NCBI GenBank assembly: GCA_030430715.1
Contig: JAUIJZ010000001.1
Coordinates: forward strand, 38,418 to 102,417
DNA from: Alphaproteobacteria bacterium
GTDB taxonomy: Bacteria > Pseudomonadota > Alphaproteobacteria > Caulobacterales > Aquidulcibacteraceae
Direction of reading: 5' to 3'
DNA: 64,000 bases
Below are positions 1 to 6,782 of the stretch, piece after piece (position 1 is the stretch's first letter; each line of letters starts with the position of its first letter). Position numbers and translations under genes: made by a program. The notes beneath the pieces are model-generated. The model saw nothing but the letters and a program-made list of their open reading frames with translations, ran no database searches and had not been told where the DNA came from.

Positions 1-729
1 GAGTGATTTGGACTTCTTCAGAATTATTGCCGCCGTGCTGCGCCGAGGTGGCGTTTGCCCACGTTTTGCATTGATCTTTCGCTGTGCATCAATCGAAACG
101 GCTTGATTTGGCGGCAGCGAGTAAACCGACAAGAAGCCGGGCGAATGCCCGCTCAAGCGGTTGATCGCAACCATACGAATCCAATCGTCAACAGCATCGA
201 AAACGCCGGCGTCTGCGCGCTGGCGTAGCCAGGAGCGCAACGCGCAAATCTCGCGCAGCGTATCCGGATGATAAAAGACGAGCAGATCCTCGTTCTCGAT
301 CTCACCGCTTTGCCAGGGCGCTTCGCTGAGGCGTTGCTCTATAGCGGCGAGCGGTGGCGCGGCGGCGCGTGGGCGCGCGAGCATTGCGCTCAGCGGGTTG
401 ATGTCCGCGCCGGAAGCGCGCCGGTTCATCAATACGGCTTGTAGCGGCGTCGTTCCCCGCCCCATGAAGGGGTCATGTACAAGGTCTCCGGGGACGGTGA
501 GACGCTCTATGAAAAAGGCTGGCAATTGCGGTTTAAAGCATGCCCGATAACTTACTTCATGGAGTGCATGCGCTTGGCGTTGCCGGGCGGTCCAAAACTC
601 ATTGAAATAGAATGGCAAGCCTCCGCGTTCCTCGACGCGCGTAGCGGCGCCATTGAAGCGGAACGCTCGCAATTGGGCGTCGATGGCGCCCAGAACAGGC
701 GCGGCCGTGGAGGGTGCGCCGACTCGCAT
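1..729 (-). CDS. DNA methyltransferase, C-terminus off the left edge
   Basis: Reading leftwards from an ATG at 729, the frame stays open to base 1 (243 codons, no stop), so the gene is cut by the window. Residues about 84-92 read DPFMGRGTT, the SAM-binding motif I of N4-cytosine/N6-adenine DNA methyltransferases (usual form DPFxGSGTT), followed by GADINPL, the usual acidic loop after the next strand. Upstream lies a FWTARQRQAHALHE stretch that I recall from site-specific DNA methyltransferases of alphaproteobacteria. The catalytic (D/N/S)PP(Y/F) motif is not seen and should lie beyond the edge, which would make motif I come first, unlike CcrM-type enzymes. No good ribosome binding site precedes the ATG, and the frame is open further upstream, so the start is uncertain. 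Confidence 0.65.
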   Translation of the reverse strand, partial: MRVGAPSTAAPVLGAIDAQLRAFRFNGAATRVEERGGLPFYFNEFWTARQRQAHALHEVSYRACFKPQLPAFFIERLTVPGDLVHDPFMGRGTTPLQAVLMNRRASGADINPLSAMLARPRAAAPPLAAIEQRLSEAPWQSGEIENEDLLVFYHPDTLREICALRSWLRQRADAGVFDAVDDWIRMVAINRLSGHSPGFLSVYSLPPNQAVSIDAQRKINAKRGQTPPRRSTAAIILKKSKSL

Positions 730-830
730 TGGTTCTAGGTTAGGGGCTTGCGCCGATGGCGCCCATGGCCAAGCCAGCTGCCACGGCGCAAGTTGTTGCA
801 ATATCGCAGGGACAATGGAGCAGTAGATCA

Positions 831-1259
831 ATGGCGCGACTAAACCGGGCCCGTTTGATGGAAGGGGTGTTCCCACATCGTTTCGAGATAGGGACACGGT
901 TCGGCGATACCGACGTCCAGGGACATATCAACAATGTCGCCATGGCAGCGATCTTTCAGGAAGGCCGTGTGTGTTTCTCGCGCGCGGTCGGATTGATGAA
1001 GATGCTTCAAGGCCGCTCGATTGTCGTTGCGTCGATGACAATCGATTATGTGGGTGAAATGCATCACCCCGATCCCATTGAGCTGTCGGTGGGCGTGCTG
1101 GATATCGGCCGCACCTCGTATCGGCTAGCGCAAGTCGCGCGTCAGAACGGACAAGTTGGCGCGCTTGCTGAATTTGTATTGGTCGCCCGCGATGGCGGAG
1201 CGCCCACGCCGTTAGACGATGCTTGGCGGGAAAAGCTGGAGGCGCTTAGAATTCGCTAG
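831..1259 (+). CDS. Acyl-CoA thioesterase, hotdog fold (4HBT family)
   Basis: This 142-residue protein has the 4-hydroxybenzoyl-CoA thioesterase signature near its N-terminus: a RFGDTDVQGHINNVA stretch carries the conserved Asp and the HxNN segment that forms the active site of the hotdog fold. Family members hydrolyse acyl-CoA thioesters in the cytoplasm, usually as homotetramers; the substrate cannot be read from sequence. The frame extends upstream to 756, but the ATG at 831 is preceded by GGAG at 817-820 and begins the region that looks like the family, so I use it. It is transcribed divergently from the DNA methyltransferase. Confidence 0.8.
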   Translation: MARLNRARLMEGVFPHRFEIGTRFGDTDVQGHINNVAMAAIFQEGRVCFSRAVGLMKMLQGRSIVVASMTIDYVGEMHHPDPIELSVGVLDIGRTSYRLAQVARQNGQVGALAEFVLVARDGGAPTPLDDAWREKLEALRIR

Positions 1260-1458
1260 CGCCACATCGTCGGCTCAACCTCTTGTAAAAAATGAAGGGT
1301 GTTGCGCGGATTATTTCGCAAAACAAGGAGGGGGCCTGAATGCGCTGCGAGAGTGTGGAGATGACCGGATAACGGTTGTCTCGTGGCCTGCAGCTTTCCC
1401 ACTGATGAGTGCCCTCTGCTGCGTTTCTCCAGCGCCAGAACGAAGCAAAAAATGGGTT

Positions 1459-1482
1459 TGCACGACTTTTTGCACGACTTTT
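1459..1482. repeat. Perfect tandem 12-bp repeat beside tRNA-Pro
   Basis: TGCACGACTTTT occurs twice without a gap at 1459-1470 and 1471-1482, within the otherwise empty 264-bp interval between the thioesterase and the 3' end of tRNA-Pro. I see no gene in this interval. Its role is unknown; the 3' side of a tRNA gene is a common place for integration remnants. Confidence 0.6.
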
Positions 1483-1523
1483 GTCTGCGGTATAATCTGA
1501 CCGGCGCTGAGTCGTTGAAAAAT

Positions 1524-1601
1524 TGGTCGGAGCGAGAGGATTCGAACCTCCGACCCCCAGTCCCCCAGACTGGTGCGCTAACCGGGCTGCGCCACGCTCC
1601 G
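1524..1601 (-). tRNA. tRNA-Pro (anticodon GGG)
   Basis: On the minus strand the sequence starts CGGAGCG (1601-1595), which pairs with CGCTCCG near the 3' end, followed by discriminator A and an encoded CCA finishing at 1524. The anticodon arm CCAGT-CTGGGGG-ACTGG has GGG in the anticodon position, and the T arm GGAGGTTCGAATCC is canonical. This isoacceptor reads CCC and CCU codons. Confidence 0.95.
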
Positions 1602-1681
1602 AGCCGTTCCCCGCGCCGGTTTCGCGAGGGAGGCTCATTTAGCCTCCTCGACGCTTCGCTGCAATGCACGTTGGCGCGGCC

Positions 1682-1888
1682 TTATGCGCCGCCGCCGTTC
1701 ATCCATCCCATGAGCGGTTTGAGGGGCGCCACCCAGGCCACACCTGCAACGACGAAATAAACGGGCGAGGCCCAGCTGGGTAGGATTGGCAACAAGACGC
1801 CGCCGAGCGTCGCGGCTACGGCGACATAAAGGGCCAAATAAGCCAGCAAGGCGAAACAGCCGACCGCCTTGCGTGTCCGTGTCTGCAT
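1682..1888 (-). CDS. DUF2842 family small membrane protein
   Basis: A 68-residue protein with two hydrophobic helices (roughly residues 10-36 and 41-61) joined by a short PSWASP turn, matching the alphaproteobacterial DUF2842 family as I know it. The function is unknown. It sits divergently, 87 bp from the heme A synthase gene, a neighbourhood I recall from related genomes, which hints at a role near cytochrome oxidase biogenesis, but this is inference only. Confidence 0.7.
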   Translation of the reverse strand: MQTRTRKAVGCFALLAYLALYVAVAATLGGVLLPILPSWASPVYFVVAGVAWVAPLKPLMGWMNGGGA

Positions 1889-1975
1889 GAGTGCCTAAAC
1901 CCCCGGCGCGGCGGCGCGCCGCGTTTGTTTCATGTTTCCCCGGCTCTATGGATGCGCCAGAAAGGGACCGCAAGC

Positions 1976-3001
1976 ATGAGTGCTGAAGACACATGGCCGC
2001 CGCGCGCGCCTTGGGTGGGCCGCTGGCTGCTTGTCATTTGCTTGCTTGTGTTCGCGATGATCATGGTCGGCGGTGCGACACGGCTGACCGATAGCGGGCT
2101 CTCCATTACGGAATGGAATTTAGAAAAAGGGCTCACCCCGCCGCTGACTGAGCAGCGCTGGCAGGAAGAATTCGCCCTCTATCAGCGTACCACCGAGTAC
2201 CAGGAACAGAATTACGGCATGACGATCGCCGAGTTCCAACACATCTATTGGTGGGAATGGGGGCATCGGTTTCTCGGCAAGGTGTTGGGCGTCGCTTTTG
2301 CCGTCCCGTTCTTCTTTTTCCTATTTACGGGCAGGCTTCGTGGCCGCTTTCGATTGACGTTTCTGCTGTTCTTTCTGGGCGGATTGCAGGGCTTTATCGG
2401 CTGGTGGATGGTCACGAGCGGGCTTTTTTCCGGGCTCGATGTGAGCCCTGTTCGTCTCGCGATTCATTTAGCCCTGGCCTTCACAATTTTAGCTTTGGCC
2501 TTGTGGGTGGCGCTGGGAGCGTTCGCTTGGCCGCAGCTGCCGTCACGACTTGGCGCGCCGCGTTGGGCGCCTGCCACTTTGATGGCCGTGCTCTTCGTGC
2601 AAATCATTTTGGGGGCGCTGCTTGCTGGCAGCGATGGCGGTGCGGCTTACGCTGACTGGCCGACCATCGGCCACGAATGGGTTCCGGCGAGCGCATTCAG
2701 CCTCGAGCCTGTCACGCGTAACTTTATCGAAGAACACGCTACTCAGCACTTGCTCCATCGTACGCTGGGTTATGTGGTCGGTCTTGGCGCGATGACGCTT
2801 GGCGCTGTGGCGGCATGGCGAGGGCAGGGCGCCGCGCGTTGGGCCGGCGCTAGTCTGGGCGCGCTGGCGGCGCTTCAGGTCATTCTTGGTATTGCCACTG
2901 TCGTTCACGCGTCGCCGCTTTCACTGAGCCTCGTGCATCAGGCCGGCGCGGCCTTGCTCTGGGCGTTGTCGCTCATAGCGTTGCGTTCGGGGTGGCGGTA
3001 G
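1976..3001 (+). CDS. ctaA: Heme A synthase (CtaA/COX15)
   Basis: This inner-membrane enzyme oxidises the C8 methyl group of heme O to make heme A for aa3-type cytochrome oxidase. The 341-residue protein has about eight hydrophobic helices and the family signature GGATRLTDSGLSITEW after the first one. Conserved heme-ligand regions are visible: WGHRFLG in the first half, and LLHRTLGY and VHQAGAA in the second. The frame opens at 1925, but the ATG at 1976 follows a GAAAGGGA-like ribosome binding site and gives the usual short cytoplasmic N-terminus. Length and topology fit the type 2 (alphaproteobacterial/mitochondrial) form. Confidence 0.93.
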   Translation: MSAEDTWPPRAPWVGRWLLVICLLVFAMIMVGGATRLTDSGLSITEWNLEKGLTPPLTEQRWQEEFALYQRTTEYQEQNYGMTIAEFQHIYWWEWGHRFLGKVLGVAFAVPFFFFLFTGRLRGRFRLTFLLFFLGGLQGFIGWWMVTSGLFSGLDVSPVRLAIHLALAFTILALALWVALGAFAWPQLPSRLGAPRWAPATLMAVLFVQIILGALLAGSDGGAAYADWPTIGHEWVPASAFSLEPVTRNFIEEHATQHLLHRTLGYVVGLGAMTLGAVAAWRGQGAARWAGASLGALAALQVILGIATVVHASPLSLSLVHQAGAALLWALSLIALRSGWR

Positions 3002-3052
3002 CATATTGCATCAACTCTAATGGTCTAATTTCATTCAGATAATCGCGACCTC

Positions 3053-3081
3053 TTGACGTCAATTTAGCGTTCCACTACACG
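3053..3081 (+). promoter_or_regulatory. Candidate housekeeping promoter for rplM-rpsI
   Basis: TTGACG (3053-3058) and TACACG (3076-3081) are separated by 17 bp and lie about 30 bp before the rplM start, after the ctaA stop. The arrangement fits a sigma-70-class promoter of an alphaproteobacterial ribosomal protein operon. It is read by eye and untested. Confidence 0.4.
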
Positions 3082-3109
3082 CGCGCCTTCTTTTGAGCAG
3101 GACATTCCC

Positions 3110-3586
3110 ATGCGCACCCTCTCGACGCGCGCGGCCAAGGCCTCGGAAATCACCAACGGTTGGATCGTTGTGGATGCTGAAGGCGTCGTGGTCGGCCGTC
3201 TGGCATCCTTCATCGCGCGCCGTTTGCGCGGCAAGCACCGGGCCGATTTCACGCCGAACGTGGATACTGGCGACCATGTCGTCGTGATCAACGCCGAGAA
3301 AGTGGCGTTCACGGGCAAGAAGCTTCAGAACAAAGTGTATTACCGGCACACCGGCCATCCGGGCGGCATCAAAGAGCGGGTCGCTGGCAAAGTGCTCGCG
3401 GGCAAGCACCCGGAGCGCGTGCTGGAAAAGGCTGTCGAGCGCATGATGCCGAAGGAAAGCCCGCTTGCGCGCAAGCAATTGGGCAAGCTGCGCGTCTATG
3501 CCGGAACCGAGCATCCGCATGCGGCGCAAAACCCTGTCACGATCGACTTCAAATCCCAGAACCGCAAGAATTCGAGGATCGGCTAA
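3110..3586 (+). CDS. rplM: 50S ribosomal protein L13
   Basis: L13 is an early-assembly protein of the large ribosomal subunit that binds 23S rRNA. The 158-residue sequence shows family landmarks: [16 protein letters not shown] near the start, the [23 protein letters not shown] segment, [10 protein letters not shown], and the [14 protein letters not shown] helix followed by [11 protein letters not shown]. It is slightly longer than the E. coli protein (142 residues), as is usual in alphaproteobacteria. It is followed 2 bp later by rpsI, the standard two-gene operon. Confidence 0.97.
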   Translation: MRTLSTRAAKASEITNGWIVVDAEGVVVGRLASFIARRLRGKHRADFTPNVDTGDHVVVINAEKVAFTGKKLQNKVYYRHTGHPGGIKERVAGKVLAGKHPERVLEKAVERMMPKESPLARKQLGKLRVYAGTEHPHAAQNPVTIDFKSQNRKNSRIG

Positions 3587-3588
3587 TC

Positions 3589-4104
3589 ATGAGCGACCAA
3601 GGCCAAGGCTTCGAATCCCTGGGTGAACTGACCGGCGTCGAAAGCACGCCGCAGAACGAAGCGCCGCTGCGCGAGAAGAAGGTCGATAGTCTCGGCCGCG
3701 CTTACGCCACCGGCAAACGCAAGAACGCCATCGCGCGCGTTTGGGTCAAACCCGGCAAGGGCGAGATCACCATCAACGGCAAAACCGCCGACGCCTATTT
3801 CGCGCGTCCGGTGCTGCGCATGATGATCCGTCAGCCTTTCGTCATCACCAGCCGCGGCGGCGCCAACGAGCAGGGCGAATTCGTCGGCGAATATGACGTC
3901 TATTGCACCGTGACGGGCTCGGGCCTTTCGGGGCAGGCCGGCGCCGTGCGTCACGGCATCGCCACCGCGCTTGCCGATTTCGAACCGCCGCTGCGTTCGA
4001 CGCTGAAGCATGCCGGCTTCCTCACCCGCGACAGCCGCGTGGTTGAGCGAAAGAAGTATGGCAAGAAGAAAGCCCGCCGCAGCTTCCAGTTCTCGAAGCG
4101 CTAA
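3589..4104 (+). CDS. rpsI: 30S ribosomal protein S9
   Basis: S9 is a small-subunit protein whose basic C-terminal tail reaches the P-site tRNA. The conserved core begins near residue 40 with [18 protein letters not shown] and continues through [18 protein letters not shown]; the C-terminus ends in [17 protein letters not shown], with the invariant final SKR. The extra N-terminal segment of about 40 residues (acidic, rich in Glu) is common in alphaproteobacterial S9. It directly follows rplM, and a strong terminator follows it. Confidence 0.97.
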   Translation: MSDQGQGFESLGELTGVESTPQNEAPLREKKVDSLGRAYATGKRKNAIARVWVKPGKGEITINGKTADAYFARPVLRMMIRQPFVITSRGGANEQGEFVGEYDVYCTVTGSGLSGQAGAVRHGIATALADFEPPLRSTLKHAGFLTRDSRVVERKKYGKKKARRSFQFSKR

Positions 4105-4126
4105 TCCGCTTCCTCATCTGGGTTCT

Positions 4127-4166
4127 ACGGGCGCTTTCTTCGCGGGAAGCGCCCGTTTTGTTTTTC
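4127..4166 (+). terminator. Rho-independent terminator after rpsI
   Basis: A 10-bp perfect stem (ACGGGCGCTT at 4127-4136 with AAGCGCCCGT at 4147-4156) is followed by TTTGTTTTT. It lies between the rpsI stop and the argC ribosome binding site (GGAGG just before 4177), so it separates the ribosomal operon from argC. Confidence 0.85.
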
Positions 4167-4176
4167 GGAGGCGCGT

Positions 4177-5154
4177 ATGGCGCACACGGTTTTCATCGAT
4201 GGCGAAGCGGGCACGACAGGCCTGCAAATCCGCGAGCGCCTGGCCAAGCGGCGCGACATCGAGCTTGTCTCGATCGATCCGGCCAAGCGCAAAAATGCGG
4301 ACGAGCGCAAGAAGCTGCTGAATGGCGTCGATCTTGTCGTGCTGTGCCTGCCGGACGATGCCGCAAAGGAAGCGGTGGCGTTGATTGAGAACGACGCAGT
4401 GAAGGTGATCGATGCGAGCACGGCGCATCGCGTCGCGCCGGGCTGGGTCTATGGTTTCCCGGAACACGCACCGGGCCAACGCGAGGCGGTAGCCAATGCC
4501 AAACGCGTCTCGAATCCCGGCTGTTATTCGACCGGGGCGATCGCTTTACTGGCGCCGCTCACGCGCGTGGGCCTGATCGCAAAAGACGCGCCAATCACGA
4601 TCAATGCGATCTCTGGCTATTCAGGCGGCGGGAAGGCGCTGATTGCCGAGTTCGAAACGCCCGTGCCGGGAAGGTCGGCAGACGCTTATCGCTCATACGG
4701 GCTGCCGCTTGCGCATAAGCACGTGCCGGAAATCCAGGCGCGTTGTGGGCTGACGCATGCGCCTTTGTTTGCGCCGGCTGTTGGGCGCTATGCGCAGGGC
4801 ATGATCGTGGAAATTCCGCTTCAGCTTTGGGCGCTTGCTGGCATGCCGAAAGCTGAATCTCTGCATGAAGCGCTCACGGCGGCTTATGCAGGTCAGCGTT
4901 TCGTCAAAGTCGCCGACAGTGAAACCACAGCGCGGCTGCAAAAAGCGCGGGCGGGCGCGGGCGGCTACGTTGCCGAACTCGATCCCGAAGCGCTCAATGG
5001 CACGAACGCGATGCAGCTCTTCGTGTTCGGCAATGCGGAGCGACAGCAGGCGCGGCTCGTGGCGCTGCTCGACAATCTTGGCAAAGGCGCCTCCGGCGCT
5101 GCCGTGCAGAACCTCAATCTGATGCTGGGACTCGAAGAGGCGTCCGGGCTTTAG
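4177..5154 (+). CDS. argC: N-acetyl-gamma-glutamyl-phosphate reductase, type 2
   Basis: This cytoplasmic enzyme performs the NADPH-dependent third step of arginine synthesis, reducing N-acetylglutamyl phosphate to the semialdehyde. The 325-residue protein starts directly with the nucleotide-binding motif HTVFIDGEAGTTGLQI, and the catalytic Cys is in SNPGCYSTG. The short length and the EAGTTG variant of the glycine-rich loop mark the type 2 subfamily. The start ATG follows a GGAGG. It ends against the convergent DUF1993 gene with a 4-bp overlap. Confidence 0.93.
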   Translation: MAHTVFIDGEAGTTGLQIRERLAKRRDIELVSIDPAKRKNADERKKLLNGVDLVVLCLPDDAAKEAVALIENDAVKVIDASTAHRVAPGWVYGFPEHAPGQREAVANAKRVSNPGCYSTGAIALLAPLTRVGLIAKDAPITINAISGYSGGGKALIAEFETPVPGRSADAYRSYGLPLAHKHVPEIQARCGLTHAPLFAPAVGRYAQGMIVEIPLQLWALAGMPKAESLHEALTAAYAGQRFVKVADSETTARLQKARAGAGGYVAELDPEALNGTNAMQLFVFGNAERQQARLVALLDNLGKGASGAAVQNLNLMLGLEEASGL

Positions 5155-5681
5155 TCTAGCGGCTTCAAACGCAAGGCGCCGAGAAAGTCGCGTTTGCCGA
5201 CCGGCACGCCATTGTGCCGTAAGATGGCGTACGCCATCGAGGCGTGGAAATAGAAGTTAGACAGCGAGAATGATTGTAGGAACCCTTCGGCCGTGAAAAC
5301 CATGCGCCGTTCGCCGAATTGAAAAACGACATCGTCGCCGATCCGGCTGTTGATCTCTTTTGAGGTGAAGCTTTCGAGTTGCGCCCGCGCGGAAGCATTC
5401 TGCGCCTTAAGTCCGACGAACGTTTCGGCTGGCGCACTTGGGTCCGGAGTGAATACGCCTGTTTTGACAACGGAATCGAGCGCGCGGATCGAGTGCGATA
5501 CGGTGGCGTTCATTTGCTGATTGAACGGCCACATGTCGTCGTAGAGTCGTGCCTGCAGGAGCGTCTCTGGTGGGATGCCGCTTTGCGCACAGTGAGTTTC
5601 GGCCTTTTCGAGCATTTTTCCCATAGCGCTTAGCACTTGCCGATAGAGCGGAATGGTTGCGTCGTGGAGGTCAAAAGCCAT
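5151..5681 (-). CDS. DUF1993 family protein
   Basis: The 176-residue soluble protein matches the DUF1993 family: an N-terminal LHDATIPLYRQVL segment, MWPFNQQMNATVSHSIRAL in the middle and a NFYFHASMAYAILRHNGVPVGKRDFLG C-terminal half with a conserved His in a four-helix DinB-like arrangement. The biochemical function is unknown. It is the last gene of a minus-strand operon, 3 bp after the oxygenase gene and downstream of phaC, so it is probably co-expressed with polyhydroxyalkanoate synthesis. Confidence 0.75.
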   Translation of the reverse strand: MAFDLHDATIPLYRQVLSAMGKMLEKAETHCAQSGIPPETLLQARLYDDMWPFNQQMNATVSHSIRALDSVVKTGVFTPDPSAPAETFVGLKAQNASARAQLESFTSKEINSRIGDDVVFQFGERRMVFTAEGFLQSFSLSNFYFHASMAYAILRHNGVPVGKRDFLGALRLKPLD

Positions 5682-5684
5682 TGG

Positions 5685-6782
5685 TCATTCCTTTGTGCGG
5701 GCCCTGTAGGAGGGCAGGCTTTCATCAAGGAAAGCACTATTCTGTTCACGCAAAGCGGCTGCGTCTTCATCGTATAAAAATGGCAAAAACGCATAGCGTT
5801 TGCCGCTAGTAACGGGCAGCGCTTCGTGCAGTAGCGAGCATGAGAAGATAACGGCCCCGCCGGTCGGTGCGCGGTAGCTGTGTGAGCCAAATTCGGGGAA
5901 GCGCAAATCCCCGCCTTCGTAATCTTCGGCATTTAAGTTGATTGTGATCGCGAAACGCCGATGTGCGGTGCCTTTCGTGGTGTTGTCTCGGTGGGGTTTG
6001 AAAAACCCGCCGCTGCCGGCTTCATAGCAAGCGACGATGTAGCGCTCCATGCGAGTCATTTTCACTGTGAAGGCTTTTTCAAGCTGGGGCAGCAAGCGCC
6101 AATAGATCCGCTGCATTGCCGCGCGGCGTAGTGTTTCATCGGTTAACATGACGTCGGCGCGCCGCTTGAAGCCATCGTCTAGCGCGACGTAGGTTTTTCC
6201 TTCTTCATTTTCGCGCGTTGTACCAGACGGCTGACCGCCGGCTTTTTCGTAAGCATCAATCAAAGTTAGGCAGAAAGCCGGTTCGAAAACGCGCGGAACA
6301 AGTAGAACTGGCGCGTGTATCGCAGTGCCAGCATGCATATCTGGCGGCACAGCGCTGGTCAGCGTCGCCATAGCCTCTTCATGCCGCTCCAGCGGCCACA
6401 TGGACAGCACACGCAGCATGGGATCGAACAAGATGCAGCGATCGGCCATCCCATCTGGGTGGTTGGCTAGCCCCCACGCGTCGTAAGCGCGGCGCGTGCT
6501 ATCGTAGAATATCAACCGTGTCTGCGCGGCCGCTTGCACTGTGGCGTCGGCTTTAGCCTTCTCATCGCAGCATAGTGCGCAGGCGAGCCTATCGCGCTCC
6601 TCGAGCTTTAACATGGCAAGCGCCTTTAGCGCTGCCTGCGCATCTGTTCGGGTAACATCCGTGATGACCAGCACAAGCAAGTATTGGCCGCCGAGCGAAG
6701 ATGTGGCGAAACTCGGATTCCGGTTCGAGTCCAGCTTCAAATGCGGCGGCGTTTCGCCGAAATTGAGCGGGCGAACGTTCAT
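5685..6782 (-). CDS. Redoxin-like domain fused to Fe(II)/2-oxoglutarate oxygenase
   Basis: A 365-residue, two-domain cytoplasmic protein. Residues about 1-150 look like a peroxiredoxin/thioredoxin fold but show no Cys where the peroxidatic residue is expected. Residues about 170-365 are a prolyl-4-hydroxylase-type double-stranded beta helix: FKPHRDN supplies the first iron His and the Asp, LLHEALPV the second His, and SGKRYAFLPFLY the basic residue for 2-oxoglutarate. The substrate is unknown. It overlaps the phaC stop by 4 bp and precedes the DUF1993 gene by 3 bp, so the three genes form an operon. The domain call for the C-terminal half is firm; that for the N-terminal half is moderate. Confidence 0.75.
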   Translation of the reverse strand: MNVRPLNFGETPPHLKLDSNRNPSFATSSLGGQYLLVLVITDVTRTDAQAALKALAMLKLEERDRLACALCCDEKAKADATVQAAAQTRLIFYDSTRRAYDAWGLANHPDGMADRCILFDPMLRVLSMWPLERHEEAMATLTSAVPPDMHAGTAIHAPVLLVPRVFEPAFCLTLIDAYEKAGGQPSGTTRENEEGKTYVALDDGFKRRADVMLTDETLRRAAMQRIYWRLLPQLEKAFTVKMTRMERYIVACYEAGSGGFFKPHRDNTTKGTAHRRFAITINLNAEDYEGGDLRFPEFGSHSYRAPTGGAVIFSCSLLHEALPVTSGKRYAFLPFLYDEDAAALREQNSAFLDESLPSYRARTKE

